NCBI RefSeq assembly: GCF_011207455.1
Contig: NZ_CP048877.1
Coordinates: 1,790,576-1,854,575 of the forward strand
Reading direction: 5' to 3'
Length of the DNA: 64,000 bases
DNA from: Thermosulfuriphilus ammonigenes
Lineage (GTDB): Bacteria > Desulfobacterota > Thermodesulfobacteria > Thermodesulfobacteriales > ST65
Each line of letters opens with the position of its first letter. The first letter of the stretch is position 1. A program made the translations under genes and the position numbers. Below the pieces are notes generated by a model that saw only the letters and a program-made list of their open reading frames with translations, did not search any database and was not told the DNA's origin. This document shows positions 34,798-44,078 of this stretch, in pieces.

Positions 34798-35804
34798 GCC
34801 CCCTTCATCTCCTGGGAAGGCTTTATGGAAGACTTATGACCATAAGGGCCAATCTTTACCGCCGGGGGTTTTTAAGATCCTATACCCTTCCTGTCCCGGT
34901 TATAAGCGTGGGTAATCTCAGCCTGGGGGGGACGGGGAAGACGCCCTTTACCCTTTGGCTGGCCCGGTTTCTTATTCGTTTTGGTCATCGGCCGGTGATT
35001 CTCTCCCGCGGTTATCGGCGGCGGGGAAGGGGAACGGTGGTTGTCTCCACCGGCTCTGGCCCACTGGTTACTCCGGAGCTTGCCGGAGACGAGCCTCATC
35101 TTCTGGCCAGCCGGCTTTCGGGGGCCCTGGTAGTAGTGGATAAAGATCGCTACCGGGCCGGGGCCCTGGCGATATCCAGACTCTCGGCCTCTATCGCCCT
35201 CCTTGATGATGGTTTTCAGCATCTTCGCCTAAAGCGGGACCTAGACATTGTCCTCGTCTCACCGGAGACCGATCCCCGACGGGAGGCAATCTTTCCGGCG
35301 GGCCGCCTTCGGGAGCCCCCGGCGGCCCTCTCTCGGGCCGATGCCCTGATAATTACCAAGGCCAATCTCTTCCCGGAGGAGAAGGTAAGAGGGCTTGAGG
35401 ATTATCTGGCCTCCTTTGGTCTTCCAGTCTTCAAGCTCAACTACCGGGTAGAGGGGCTGTATGATCTTTCGGGAGATCCGGTGGCTTGGCCCGAGCCTCC
35501 CTGGGGGGCCTTCTGTGGCCTGGCCCAGCCCTCAGCCTTTTTTGCCCTTCTGGAATCTGAAGGGCAAAAACCGGCCTTCAGGCTTTCCTTTCCGGATCAC
35601 CACCGCTACAGCTCCAGGGATCTTGTCCGTCTGGGGAGGGCCTTGCAGCAAAAGGGGCTGAGGGCCCTGATCACCACAGAAAAAGACGCTGTCAAACTTA
35701 GGTCTTTTGAGCCGGAGTTGCCCATCTTCTGCCTCCGACTTGATCTTGAGGTGGCAAAGGATCTGGAAGGTTTTATAATCGAAAAACTAAAGGGCTTGTC
35801 CTGA
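34794..35804 (+). CDS. lpxK: Tetraacyldisaccharide 4'-kinase
   Basis: LpxK phosphorylates the 4' position of the lipid A precursor at the inner membrane. The 336 residues show an N-terminal hydrophobic region, the P-loop NLSLGGTGKTPFTLWLA, ILSRGYRRRG, and the DDGFQHLRLKRDLDIVL motif that contains the catalytic Asp. It follows waaA with an ATGA-type overlap. Confidence 0.95.
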   Translation: MSPLHLLGRLYGRLMTIRANLYRRGFLRSYTLPVPVISVGNLSLGGTGKTPFTLWLARFLIRFGHRPVILSRGYRRRGRGTVVVSTGSGPLVTPELAGDEPHLLASRLSGALVVVDKDRYRAGALAISRLSASIALLDDGFQHLRLKRDLDIVLVSPETDPRREAIFPAGRLREPPAALSRADALIITKANLFPEEKVRGLEDYLASFGLPVFKLNYRVEGLYDLSGDPVAWPEPPWGAFCGLAQPSAFFALLESEGQKPAFRLSFPDHHRYSSRDLVRLGRALQQKGLRALITTEKDAVKLRSFEPELPIFCLRLDLEVAKDLEGFIIEKLKGLS

Positions 35805-35825
35805 AATATCTTTAAGGAGGAGGCC

Positions 35826-36113
35826 ATGGAGGATAAAGACGTCAAAGAGAGGCCGCCGGAGACTCCTCTCCCCCCGGTTAACTTTAGTACCTTTATCCTT
35901 TCTCTTAGTACCTCGGCCTTAGTTCACCTGGGAGAGCTACCGGAGCCTGAAAGTGGAGAGAAAAGGGCTAATATTGATCTGGCCCGGCACGCCATAGACA
36001 CCTTGGCCATGCTTAAGGAAAAGACCAAAGGTAACCTTACTCGCGACGAGGAGGCCCTTCTGGATCATATCCTTTATGACCTTCGCCTCAAGTTTGTCCG
36101 GCTTCAGGGCTAG
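35826..36113 (+). CDS. DUF1844 family small protein
   Basis: This 95-residue soluble protein matches DUF1844: VNFSTFILSLSTSALVHLGELP is the conserved core, followed by ANIDLARHAIDTLAMLKEKTKGNL. The function of the family is unknown. A strong ribosome binding site (aaggaggagg) precedes the ATG. It is directly joined to ispE, whose ATG follows its stop. Confidence 0.85.
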   Translation: MEDKDVKERPPETPLPPVNFSTFILSLSTSALVHLGELPEPESGEKRANIDLARHAIDTLAMLKEKTKGNLTRDEEALLDHILYDLRLKFVRLQG

Positions 36114-36962
36114 ATGAAGGAGAGACTCCGGGCCCCAGCCAAGATCAACCTTTTTCTTCAGGTTCTGGAGCCCCTTCCAAGTGGCTACCACGAAATTTAT
36201 ACCCTTTTTCAGAAGGTAACTCTCTTTGACGAGCTGGAGATTGAGCTTGTGGACATCCCCGGGATCAAACTCCAGGTTACTGGAGGGGAGGTTCCTGAAG
36301 GAGAGACCAATCTGGCCTTCAAGGCCGCTAAAGTCCTTCTGGATGAGCTTGGGAGTGATCAAGGGGTCAGGATTCATCTTCGGAAGGTCATCCCTGTGGC
36401 TGCCGGCCTTGGTGGCGGAAGCAGTGATGCGGCGGCTGTGCTCAAGGGGGTGAATAAACTCTTAGGGGCTCCTTTGAGCCAGGAGGAGCTGGCTCACCTG
36501 GGACGCCCTTTAGGGGCTGACATTCCCTTCTTTGTCTGGTCTTATGGGGCGGCCCTGGGAGAGGGCATTGGTGACATCCTTACTCCCTGGCCGGTCCACA
36601 AGGCCTTTTACGTTCTCTTTACTCCTCCCTATGAGGTTTCCACCGCCACGGTCTATAAAAAATTGCGATTGACAAGGCGAAAGGAGCCCTTTATTTATGA
36701 TCCCGGCCAGCCGCCTTGGCTGAGAGGTCTGGTGAATGATTTAGAAAAAGTCACCTTGGCCCTTCATCCAGACCTCGAGGAGGTAAAGGCGGCCTTTATT
36801 GCTTTTGGGGCCCTAGCCACCCTTATGAGCGGCAGTGGCCCAACAGTCTTTGGGGTTTTTGATCAATACCAAAGGGCAACTCAGGCAGCCAGGGCCTTGG
36901 CATCGAGGTTCTCAGGCCGGGTCCACGTGGTTAGGCCCTGTGGGATGGAAGACAAGGGGTGA
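36114..36962 (+). CDS. ispE: 4-diphosphocytidyl-2-C-methylerythritol kinase
   Basis: This 282-residue GHMP kinase catalyses the fourth step of the MEP isoprenoid pathway. It shows the N-terminal APAKINLFLQV with the substrate Lys, the phosphate-binding loop PVAAGLGGGSSDAAAVL, and a C-terminal MSGSGPTVFGVF loop. It probably feeds undecaprenol and quinone synthesis. The start codon immediately follows the DUF1844 stop. Confidence 0.96.
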   Translation: MKERLRAPAKINLFLQVLEPLPSGYHEIYTLFQKVTLFDELEIELVDIPGIKLQVTGGEVPEGETNLAFKAAKVLLDELGSDQGVRIHLRKVIPVAAGLGGGSSDAAAVLKGVNKLLGAPLSQEELAHLGRPLGADIPFFVWSYGAALGEGIGDILTPWPVHKAFYVLFTPPYEVSTATVYKKLRLTRRKEPFIYDPGQPPWLRGLVNDLEKVTLALHPDLEEVKAAFIAFGALATLMSGSGPTVFGVFDQYQRATQAARALASRFSGRVHVVRPCGMEDKG

Positions 36963-36968
36963 GAAACC

Positions 36969-37916
36969 ATGTTTATTAACCACCTGAAGATCTTTACCGG
37001 CAACTCCAATCCCCAAATGGCCAAGGAGATCTGCAGTTATTTAAGTATTCCCCTGGGGTTGGCCACGGTGCGTAAGTTCAGTGATGGGGAGACATTTGTC
37101 GAGATCGGAGAAAACGTCCGGGGAGCTGATGTCTTTGTTATTCAATCCACCTGTCCTCCGGTGAATGACTATCTCATGGAGCTTTTAATTATGATTGATG
37201 CCCTCCGGCGGGCATCAGCCAGGCGGATTACGGCAGTGGTGCCATATTATGGCTATGCCCGCCAAGACCGTAAGTGTGCCCCTAGAGTGCCTATATCAGC
37301 CAAGCTGGTGGCCAACCTTATTACCGTGGCTGGAGCCAGGCGTCTTCTCTCCATGGATCTTCACGCTGGCCAGATTCAGGGCTTTTTTGATATCCCGGTG
37401 GACCATCTCTTCGCTGCCCCGGTGCTCCTTTCTTATATTAAGGAACAATTTCGTGATGAGCAGATTGTTATGGTCTCTCCGGATGCCGGGGGAGTGGAGC
37501 GCACCCGGGCCTTTGCCAAGCGTCTCAATGCTCAACTGGCCATCATTGATAAGAGGCGGGATCGTCCCAATGAGAGTCAGGTGATGAATGTCATCGGTGA
37601 TGTCAAGGGCAAGGTGGCCATTATCCTGGATGATATGATCGATACGGCTGGCACCATGTGCCAGGCGGCCCAGGCCTTGATGGACCATGGAGCTAAAGAG
37701 GTTCACGGCATGGCCACCCACCCAGTGCTCTCCGGCCCGGCGGTGGAGAGAATTAAGAAGGCCCCACTAAAGAGTGTAGTGGTTACCAATACTATCCCTT
37801 TGAGGGAAGAGGCCAAGGCTATCGGAAAGATCGAGGTCCTTTCGGTCTCTAACCTTCTCGGGGAGGCCATAAGGCGCATTCACGCCGACGATTCGGTGAG
37901 CTCTCTTTTTGTCTAA
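36969..37916 (+). CDS. prs: Ribose-phosphate pyrophosphokinase
   Basis: This class I PRPP synthetase has 315 residues. It has the [16 protein letters not shown] segment, the metal-binding region [18 protein letters not shown], and the PRPP motif [15 protein letters not shown]. The product feeds nucleotide, His and Trp synthesis. The order ispE-prs-rplY-pth is a common bacterial arrangement. Confidence 0.97.
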   Translation: MFINHLKIFTGNSNPQMAKEICSYLSIPLGLATVRKFSDGETFVEIGENVRGADVFVIQSTCPPVNDYLMELLIMIDALRRASARRITAVVPYYGYARQDRKCAPRVPISAKLVANLITVAGARRLLSMDLHAGQIQGFFDIPVDHLFAAPVLLSYIKEQFRDEQIVMVSPDAGGVERTRAFAKRLNAQLAIIDKRRDRPNESQVMNVIGDVKGKVAIILDDMIDTAGTMCQAAQALMDHGAKEVHGMATHPVLSGPAVERIKKAPLKSVVVTNTIPLREEAKAIGKIEVLSVSNLLGEAIRRIHADDSVSSLFV

Positions 37917-37930
37917 AGGAGGTTTTCCCC

Positions 37931-38575
37931 ATGAAGCAGGTAGAAATGACGGTTCAGGTAAGAGAGAAGACGGGTAAGGAGGTGGCCCGCAAGCTCCGAC
38001 GCCAGGGGCTTTTGCCGGCTATCATCTATGGCCGCGAGACAGAAAATATCCCTCTGGCGGTGGAAGCCAACGAGTTAAAAAAGATCCTCTTCCGCCACCG
38101 GGGAGAACAGCTCATATTCAATCTCAACCTTAAAAACAACGGTTCGGAAAGCCGGAAGATGGCCATCGTCAAGGAGATCCAGGCCCATCCGGTAACCGAT
38201 GAGCCCCTTCACGTGGACTTCTATGAGGTCTCCCTGGAGCGCGAAATCGAGGTGGAGGTTCCGGTTGAGATAGTGGGTAAGGCCAAGGGTATGGAACGGG
38301 GAGGAATTCTGGAGGTCATCACCCGAGAGCTGACCATCTCCTGTCTCCCTATGGCCATCCCCAATAGCATCAAGATAGATGTGAGCAGTCTTGATATCGG
38401 TGATTCCTTCCACGTGGAAGATCTCCCAGCCATGGAGGGAATCCGGGTTCTTGATCCTCCCAAAACAACCATTCTGACCATTGTCTCTCCGGAGGAAGAA
38501 GAGGAGGCCCCGACTGAGGAGGCCCTGGAGACAGAGGTCATCGCCAAGGGCAAAAAGAAGGAAGAATCAGAATAG
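37931..38575 (+). CDS. rplY: 50S ribosomal protein L25 (CTC/TL5 type)
   Basis: This 214-residue protein has the two-domain TL5/CTC form: a 5S-rRNA-binding domain (GKEVARKLRRQGLLPAIIYGRE) and a C-terminal domain with DISSLDIGDSFHV-like sequence, then an acidic, Lys-rich tail. Aaaggagg precedes the ATG. Confidence 0.95.
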   Translation: MKQVEMTVQVREKTGKEVARKLRRQGLLPAIIYGRETENIPLAVEANELKKILFRHRGEQLIFNLNLKNNGSESRKMAIVKEIQAHPVTDEPLHVDFYEVSLEREIEVEVPVEIVGKAKGMERGGILEVITRELTISCLPMAIPNSIKIDVSSLDIGDSFHVEDLPAMEGIRVLDPPKTTILTIVSPEEEEEAPTEEALETEVIAKGKKKEESE

Positions 38576-38580
38576 CCGAC

Positions 38581-39150
38581 ATGTGGCTTGTGGTGGGCCT
38601 GGGCAACCCGGGCCCTGCCTATCAGATCACCAGACACAACGTGGGTTTTATGGTTCTTGACGCCATGGCCAAAAGGCTTGCCCTTAAGGGGTGGGAGGAG
38701 TTCTGTCAGGCTCTGGTCTTAAAGTCAGAGAAGCTCTCTCTGGCCAAACCTCAGACCTTTATGAACCTATCCGGTCAATCGGTATCTTGCCTGGCCAGAC
38801 AGTGGCAACTCTTTCCGGAAGAGATCCTGCTTGTCCATGATGATCTGGATCTGCCTTTAGGGCGGATTAAGATCGTCCGCTCCGGGGGCTCCGGTGGCCA
38901 CCGGGGAGTAGCTTCGGTGATTGAACATCTGGGAAGCAGGAATTTTCCTCGAATTAAGGTCGGCATTGGCCGGCCAGGGCCGGGAAAATCGGTCTCGGAT
39001 TATGTGCTCTCTCCCTTTGAAGAGCAGGAGCTTAAGGTCGTGGCGGAGATAATTGAAAAGGCCGCCGAGGCCATAGAGACCATTGTCGAATCTGGCCTGG
39101 AGCGGGCCATGAACATTTTCAATGCCTTGAGACCAGCTTGCTCCCTTTAG
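38581..39150 (+). CDS. pth: Peptidyl-tRNA hydrolase
   Basis: This 189-residue enzyme recycles peptidyl-tRNA. It shows the start VVGLGNPGPAYQITRHNVGFMVLD with the catalytic His, PQTFMNLSGQSV, and LVHDDLDLPLGRIKI followed by GGSGGHRG. It is the last gene of the run; two tRNA genes follow on the same strand. Confidence 0.96.
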   Translation: MWLVVGLGNPGPAYQITRHNVGFMVLDAMAKRLALKGWEEFCQALVLKSEKLSLAKPQTFMNLSGQSVSCLARQWQLFPEEILLVHDDLDLPLGRIKIVRSGGSGGHRGVASVIEHLGSRNFPRIKVGIGRPGPGKSVSDYVLSPFEEQELKVVAEIIEKAAEAIETIVESGLERAMNIFNALRPACSL

Positions 39151-39185
39151 GGGCCTGTGTTACCAATGGGGTATCAATAGATTGA

Positions 39186-39262
39186 CGGGGCGTAGCGCAG
39201 CTTGGCAGCGCGCCTGCCTTGGGAGCAGGAGGTCGGCGGTTCAAATCCGCCCGCCCCGACCA
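39186..39262 (+). tRNA. tRNA-Pro (TGG)
   Basis: The 77-base cloverleaf has an acceptor stem CGGGGCG/CGCCCCG, an anticodon stem CCTGC/GCAGG, loop CTTGGGA giving anticodon TGG, a TTCAAAT T-loop and an encoded CCA. Confidence 0.97.
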
Positions 39263-39320
39263 GAGGTCTGAATATTGCATATCTTATGATGGAGTGTTAA
39301 ATTTTTAGGGTCATAGTGGA

Positions 39321-39398
39321 GGTGAGCGTAGCTCAACGGGACAGAGCACCGGACTGTGGCTCCGGAGGTTGAGGGTTCAAGTCCCTCCGCTCACCCCA
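39321..39398 (+). tRNA. tRNA-His (GTG)
   Basis: The cloverleaf has an acceptor stem GTGAGCG/CGCTCAC, an anticodon stem CCGGA/TCCGG and loop CTGTGGC giving GTG. An extra G at 39321 faces a C discriminator, as expected for bacterial tRNA-His. CCA is encoded. Confidence 0.97.
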
Positions 39399-39404
39399 CT
39401 TTTT

Positions 39405-39490
39405 TTATCCCCAACCGCCGGAAAGATCTCTATCACTTCTCCAACCTTAAGGACTCCCCCCTCTAAAAATCTTAAAATCAATTGATTAGC
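39405..39490 (-). pseudogene. MoaD/ThiS-like C-terminal remnant
   Basis: On the minus strand about 28 codons read like the end of a MoaD-family sulfur carrier: ILRFLEGGVLKVGEVIEIFPAVG. As read, the frame runs on past this point into the tRNA-His gene. Adding one G to the GGGG tract (39409-39412 region) would give the proper VGG-stop ending of the family. The N-terminal two thirds cannot be found. It is therefore a remnant, or a gene with a lesion or sequencing error plus loss of its front. It lies beside a molybdopterin enzyme. Confidence 0.5.
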
Positions 39491-39727
39491 CAGCTCACCT
39501 GTTAGGCACCTCACTTAAAGAAAAATCCCCACGAGGATTGCCCATTAGTTAACTGGCTCGCCTAGCGGCTGCTACCAACAAAAATGTTTTCTTATCTTAT
39601 CTGTCAATTTTGTTTTTATTTAGATAAAAACTTGCTTGCTATCATTTTCACATTATTATCAGATATATCCATCTAGGAGGCTTATAAGTGAAAAAATTCC
39701 AAAAAATGATTAATTTTGCTTATTTTC

Positions 39728-39756
39728 TTGACATATTCTTAAAAGTCCATTAAAAA
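39728..39756 (+). promoter_or_regulatory. Sigma-70-like promoter candidate
   Basis: TTGACA (39728-39733), a 17-base spacer, then TAAAAA (39751-39756). The -35 is a perfect consensus and the -10 matches at four of six positions. It would drive the molybdopterin oxidoreductase operon with a leader of about 90 bases. Confidence 0.45.
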
Positions 39757-39853
39757 CATTTGTATCTAATATTGTCAGCTAATGATCAAAATATCTTTGG
39801 ATACAAAGACAGGGATTCCCTCTTTAATAAATTATTAAATCTGAGGAGGAAGT

Positions 39854-41944
39854 ATGGCTGAGACTAAGGTTGTCTATAGTATCTGCGGTATGTGTGCTGT
39901 CCGCTGTCCAATAATGGTAGAGGTAGAGGACGGTAAGGTAACCTGGATATCGGGCAACCCTCATGATGCCGGAATCGGCACCGGACTTTGCGCCAAAGGA
40001 GTTGCCGGTCGTTCCGTCCTCTACGATACCGAAAGGCCACTTTCTCCTATGATTCGGGAAGGAGAGCGGGGCTCAGGCAAGTGGCGAACGGTTTCCTGGG
40101 ATGAGGCCTTGGATTATGTAGCTGAGAAGCTTCGCGAGATTATCGACAACTATGGCGGTCGGGCCATTCTTCTCAGCGATCGAGGGGGTCCCTTTGTTGA
40201 GATCCGCAAGGCCTTTATGCAGGCCTTGGGGTCTCCCAACTACTGTAACCATGATGTCACCTGCGGCATTTCTGTGAATCACGCCGCCATGTCCCTCTTT
40301 GGCTTTGGGCGAACGGGTTTTTCCTATGATTACAAAAACGCCAAGCACGTGGTGCTCTATGGCCGGAACATGCTGGAGTCAATCAAGGTTAAGACGGCTC
40401 GGGCCATGATAGACGGCTTGGCCAAAGGGGCCAAGATCACCTACATTGATCCGCGCTTCTCTGTTACGGCCTCCAAGGCCCACCGCTGGTGGCAGATCCG
40501 TCCGGGGACAGATTATGCCCTTAATCTGGCCCTTATTCATATCCTTATTAAGGAAGGTCTTTACGATAAGGCCTTTGTCTCTCGCTGGGTGGAGGGCTTT
40601 GAGTATCTGGCCAACTTTGTCAAACCCTACACGCCAGAGTGGGCCGAAAAGGAGACCGGCATCCCGGCCCAGGAGATGTATCTCTTTTGTCAGGAAGTGG
40701 CCAAAGATGCCCCCCATGTCATCTTCCATGGAGGCTGGATGCGGGCCCGCTATCGGCAAGCCTTCTATGAGGCCCGGACTACCTATATCCTAAACGTCCT
40801 CTTGGGGGCGATCGAGGTTCCTGGAGGGCTTGTTTTTGTTAAAGGCCCGGGTGATGCCGGCAAGAAAGGGCTGAACAAGATCGGGGTTAATCTTCCCAAA
40901 GTGGAGGAGAAGAGGGCCGATGGGGCAGGGTGGAAGTACCCCCACATTAAAACCCCTCTTCTTCACCGGGCCCTGGAGGCCATAAAGACGGGAGATCCTT
41001 ATCCCATAAAGGCCTACTTCGTCCATCGTCATGACCCCCTCCTGGGGCTTCCAGATCCCGAGGCCCAGATCGAGATCTATAAGAATCTGGATCTTCTGGT
41101 GGTCTGTGACATTAACTGGAGCGAAACCTCCTGGTGGGCCGATGTTATCCTGCCTGAGTGCACCTATCTGGAGCGTTCGGATATCATTGCCACCCAGAAG
41201 GGCTTAAAGCCTGGCTTCAGGCGGCGTAAGGCGGCCATAAGCCCCATGTACAATACCCGGCCGGGCTGGTGGATATATATCCAGCTGGCCAAACGGCTGG
41301 GCAAGGGGGAGCATTTCCCTTATGAAACCATAGAAGATATCTGGCAGGCTCAACTTGAAGGTACCGGGGTCTCCATCGAGGATTTTGAAGCCAAGGGTTC
41401 GGTGACCCTGGTAGATAAACCCATTTGGTTTGATCGGGAAAACGGCCTTCCCTTTAAGACCCCTTCGGGCAAGATCGAAATCGTCAGCCAGAAGTGGGAG
41501 GAGGCCGGCTATCCCTCTCTTAAAGAATACGAGTCTCCCGAGGCTCCCCCTGAAGGTCGCTTCCGTCTCCTCTTCGGTCGAGTGGCCTATCAGACTCATG
41601 GTATGTGGATGAACAACCCGGCCCTTCATCCCTATCTGAAAGAGAACATTCTCTGGATCAACAAAGACGTGGCCGCCAAGATGGGTCTTAAGACGGGAGA
41701 CTTGGCTGAGGTGGCCAATGGTTCCTACCGCAAGAAGATCCGAGTCTTTGCCACGGAGCTCATCCATCCCGAGGCCGTTTTCATGCTCCACGGCTTCGGT
41801 CATACCGTGCCCTATCAGAGTCGGGCCTACCAGAAGGGGGTGGCCGATCAGCGGCTGGAGGTAGGGCTTCTGGATGTCTTTGATCCGGCCGGAGGAGCCA
41901 GTGCCCTTTGTGAGTGTTTTGTAGAAGTTAAGCCGGCCAGCTAA
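39854..41944 (+). CDS. Molybdopterin oxidoreductase, polysulfide/thiosulfate reductase-like catalytic subunit
   Basis: This 696-residue member of the DMSO-reductase superfamily binds a [4Fe-4S] cluster through Cys11, Cys14, Cys18 and Cys46 and a bis-MGD molybdenum or tungsten centre. Later landmarks are NYCNHDVTCGISVNH (probable region of the metal-ligand Cys), IDPRFSVTASKA and FKTPSGKIEI. It has no Tat signal, so it should be cytoplasmic, unlike classical PsrA/PhsA. It pairs with the four-cluster ferredoxin just downstream; no PsrC-type membrane anchor follows. The substrate (polysulfide, thiosulfate or other) cannot be fixed from sequence. Confidence 0.85.
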   Translation: MAETKVVYSICGMCAVRCPIMVEVEDGKVTWISGNPHDAGIGTGLCAKGVAGRSVLYDTERPLSPMIREGERGSGKWRTVSWDEALDYVAEKLREIIDNYGGRAILLSDRGGPFVEIRKAFMQALGSPNYCNHDVTCGISVNHAAMSLFGFGRTGFSYDYKNAKHVVLYGRNMLESIKVKTARAMIDGLAKGAKITYIDPRFSVTASKAHRWWQIRPGTDYALNLALIHILIKEGLYDKAFVSRWVEGFEYLANFVKPYTPEWAEKETGIPAQEMYLFCQEVAKDAPHVIFHGGWMRARYRQAFYEARTTYILNVLLGAIEVPGGLVFVKGPGDAGKKGLNKIGVNLPKVEEKRADGAGWKYPHIKTPLLHRALEAIKTGDPYPIKAYFVHRHDPLLGLPDPEAQIEIYKNLDLLVVCDINWSETSWWADVILPECTYLERSDIIATQKGLKPGFRRRKAAISPMYNTRPGWWIYIQLAKRLGKGEHFPYETIEDIWQAQLEGTGVSIEDFEAKGSVTLVDKPIWFDRENGLPFKTPSGKIEIVSQKWEEAGYPSLKEYESPEAPPEGRFRLLFGRVAYQTHGMWMNNPALHPYLKENILWINKDVAAKMGLKTGDLAEVANGSYRKKIRVFATELIHPEAVFMLHGFGHTVPYQSRAYQKGVADQRLEVGLLDVFDPAGGASALCECFVEVKPAS

Positions 41945-41962
41945 GGGAAAGGAGGAACAAAG

Positions 41963-42490
41963 ATGGCCAAGTACTACATTTATCATGATCCTTCTCGGTG
42001 CATCGGGTGTCTTTCCTGCGAATTGAGCTGCAATGACTGGAAGGGCCTTCCTTATGGCCAGTCCAACTGTCGGATATTTCAGTATGGCCCGGAGGTGGAG
42101 GATGGACAGCCTGTTTTGGGGTTTGCTTATGTCTCCTGTTTTCACTGTGAGAGGCCATTCTGTGTGGAGGCCTGTCCCTCGGCGGCCTTGATCCGGCGTG
42201 AAGGTGACGGGACGGTTATCTTTCGAGAGGAGCGTTGCATTGGCTGTCGGGCCTGTCTTACCGCTTGTCCATGGGGAATTCCCCAGTGGAACAGTGTCAA
42301 GGGGAGGATCCACAAGTGTGACTACTGCCTGGAGAGAATAGACAGGGGGCTTGAGCCGGCTTGTGTTACCCGCTGTCCCACCAGGGCCCTGCACTTTATG
42401 ACTGCTCAGGAGGCCGCCTATCTTAAGCGGGCCCGTTGGCTTGAAGAGACTTTTGGTCATCATGTGCGCCCGGTAGGGGAGCGTTCCTGA
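41963..42490 (+). CDS. Four-cluster ferredoxin subunit (DmsB/PsrB type)
   Basis: This 175-residue electron-transfer protein has four Cys clusters in the DmsB pattern: CIGCLSCELSC near the start, CFHCERPFCVEACP, CIGCRACLTACPWG, and CDYCLERIDRGLEPACVTRCP. It passes electrons to or from the catalytic subunit upstream, from which it is separated by 18 bases with a good ribosome binding site. No signal peptide is present. A terminator-like hairpin follows it before nuoA. Confidence 0.93.
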   Translation: MAKYYIYHDPSRCIGCLSCELSCNDWKGLPYGQSNCRIFQYGPEVEDGQPVLGFAYVSCFHCERPFCVEACPSAALIRREGDGTVIFREERCIGCRACLTACPWGIPQWNSVKGRIHKCDYCLERIDRGLEPACVTRCPTRALHFMTAQEAAYLKRARWLEETFGHHVRPVGERS

Positions 42491-42534
42491 GGAAATTCCC
42501 CTTAAATAGGGCTCCTTTTATAGCTGGTTGTTCA

Positions 42535-42561
42535 GGGAAAGGGGAAATGGTCCCCTTTCCC
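42535..42561 (+). terminator. Perfect 11-base-pair hairpin between the oxidoreductase operon and nuoA
   Basis: GGGAAAGGGGA (42535-42545) pairs perfectly with TCCCCTTTCCC (42551-42561) around a 5-base loop. No T-run follows directly, so it may be a weak terminator, an attenuator or an mRNA-processing/stability element. A second small GTTTC/GAAAC stem followed by AATTTTT lies at 42570-42590. Confidence 0.55.
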
Positions 42562-42628
42562 CTAAATCAGTTTCAGATGAAACAATTTTTCCAATAATTG
42601 CTAAAAGATCCAGGTATTGGAGACCTTT

Positions 42629-42997
42629 ATGGAGATAGCCCTGAGTCTCAAGTATCTGCCCATTCTCATCCTGGCCATGATTGTCTCTGTTATGGCCGGG
42701 GTCCAGGTGCTGGTTAACCAGATTCTGGGTCTAAGGCGACCTTATCCAGAAAAGCAGACTCCCTATGAGTGCGGCTTTACCCCTAGCGGTGAGGTGCGTC
42801 ATCGGTTTCCTATCAAGTTTTACGCCATCGCCATTCTCTTTTTGGTCTTTGATGTAGAAGCCGTCTTTCTTTACCCCTGGGCGGTGACCTTTGATGAACT
42901 GGGGCTCTTTGGCTATCTGGAGATGATCGTCTTCATCATTCTTCTCCTGGTGGCCTATTTCTATGCCTGGATGAGGGGGGCCTTCCGATGGGAGTAA
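42629..42997 (+). CDS. nuoA: NADH-quinone oxidoreductase subunit A
   Basis: This 122-residue protein has three membrane helices and the conserved [10 protein letters not shown] and [26 protein letters not shown] segments of NuoA. The ATG at 42629 is chosen because ttggag lies 7 bases before it. It overlaps nuoB and is the first gene of the 11-gene complex I cluster. Confidence 0.95.
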   Translation: MEIALSLKYLPILILAMIVSVMAGVQVLVNQILGLRRPYPEKQTPYECGFTPSGEVRHRFPIKFYAIAILFLVFDVEAVFLYPWAVTFDELGLFGYLEMIVFIILLLVAYFYAWMRGAFRWE

Positions 42998-43503
42998 AGG
43001 TGCCTCTGGTCAAAGTAAGTGAAGGCGTCTCCCAGATACCGGGAGTGGATGTTTTTGTCACCACGCTGGACAAGCTCATCAACTGGGCCCGGACAGGCTC
43101 GATGTGGCCGGCAACCTTTGGCCTGGCCTGCTGTGCCATTGAGATGATGGCCACCGGTGCCAGCCACTATGATCTGGACCGCTTCGGGATCATCTTTCGG
43201 GCCTCTCCCCGGCAGGCCGATGTCATGGTGGTGGCCGGCACGGTGACCAAGAAGATGGCTCCGGTGGTCCGCCGCGTCTATGATCAGATGCCAGAGCCCC
43301 GATATGTGGTTTCTATGGGGAGTTGCGCCTCTTCGGGAGGCATCTTTCAGACCTACTCTACTGTTCAGGGGTGTGATGAATTCATTCCTGTGGATGTTTA
43401 TGTCCCCGGCTGTCCTCCCAGGCCAGAGGCTTTAATCCACGGCCTTCTGAAGCTTCAGGAAAAGATCCGTCAGGAAAGAGGGCGCTGGGGGGCCCTGAGA
43501 TAG
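42988..43503 (+). CDS. nuoB: NADH-quinone oxidoreductase subunit B
   Basis: This 171-residue protein binds cluster N2 next to the quinone site. The tandem Cys pair is in [11 protein letters not shown], with further ligands in MGSCASSGG and VPGCPPRPE. It sits in the Q-module between the soluble and membrane arms. Confidence 0.96.
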   Translation: MGVKVPLVKVSEGVSQIPGVDVFVTTLDKLINWARTGSMWPATFGLACCAIEMMATGASHYDLDRFGIIFRASPRQADVMVVAGTVTKKMAPVVRRVYDQMPEPRYVVSMGSCASSGGIFQTYSTVQGCDEFIPVDVYVPGCPPRPEALIHGLLKLQEKIRQERGRWGALR

Positions 43504-43511
43504 GAGGTCTC

Positions 43512-44063
43512 ATGAAGGCGGTAGAGCACCTAAAAGAACGTTTCCCGGAGGATCTCATCGCTGTCTCCCGTTTTCGAGGAGAGGTTACCGCCTGCATCAG
43601 GAGGGAACGCCTCTATGAGATCCTTGAGTATTTAAAGAATGATCCCGAGCTTCTTTTTGACCACCTGGTTGATCTCTGCGGAGTGGACTGGCTGGGCAAG
43701 AAGACTCCCCGCTTTGAGGTGGTTTATCATCTTTATTCTATCCGCTATCGGCAGTTCCTACGCCTGAAGGTTCCTGTCCCTGAAGAAGATCCCACTCTGG
43801 CCTCAGTAGTTTCCCTCTGGAAGACGGCCAATTGGTTTGAGAGGGAGTGCTATGAGATGTTTGGAATTGTCTTTAAGGGGCATCCTGACCTCCGGCGGCT
43901 TTTGACCCCTGAGGATTGGGACGGATACCCTCTCCGTAAGGACTATCCTCTTTTTCTCTCGCCTGAAAACGAGTGGCCAGGGTATCGGGAGCTGGTGGAA
44001 AAGGCTCGGGAGCTTTCCCGGTATGACTGGTATCCCAAGCTGGCCTCAAACGAGGACTCTTAA
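43512..44063 (+). CDS. nuoC: NADH-quinone oxidoreductase subunit C
   Basis: This 183-residue protein has the 30-kDa-subunit motif [29 protein letters not shown] followed by [10 protein letters not shown]. It is a separate gene, not fused to nuoD as it is in E. coli. Confidence 0.95.
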   Translation: MKAVEHLKERFPEDLIAVSRFRGEVTACIRRERLYEILEYLKNDPELLFDHLVDLCGVDWLGKKTPRFEVVYHLYSIRYRQFLRLKVPVPEEDPTLASVVSLWKTANWFERECYEMFGIVFKGHPDLRRLLTPEDWDGYPLRKDYPLFLSPENEWPGYRELVEKARELSRYDWYPKLASNEDS

Positions 44064-44078
44064 TCAAAGGAGTGGTTC

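Larger units (their letters stand above)
39399..39853. other. 455-base gap upstream of the molybdopterin operon
   Basis: It contains a decayed MoaD-like coding remnant on the minus strand at its left end, a small inverted repeat (AATCC/GGATT near 39523-39538), an AT-rich stretch, and a promoter candidate at 39728-39756. A gaggagg ribosome binding site lies just before the next ATG. No complete gene is seen. Confidence 0.5.

Noticed and set aside
39491-39727. Possible molybdenum-cofactor riboswitch upstream of the oxidoreductase
   Set aside because: No conserved stem pattern of that riboswitch could be recognised; only a small inverted repeat is present.
41204-42463. 419-codon minus-strand ORF opposite the molybdopterin enzyme and ferredoxin
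   Set aside because: Long antisense frames are common in GC-rich genes with this codon bias; the plus-strand frames carry full conserved motifs.
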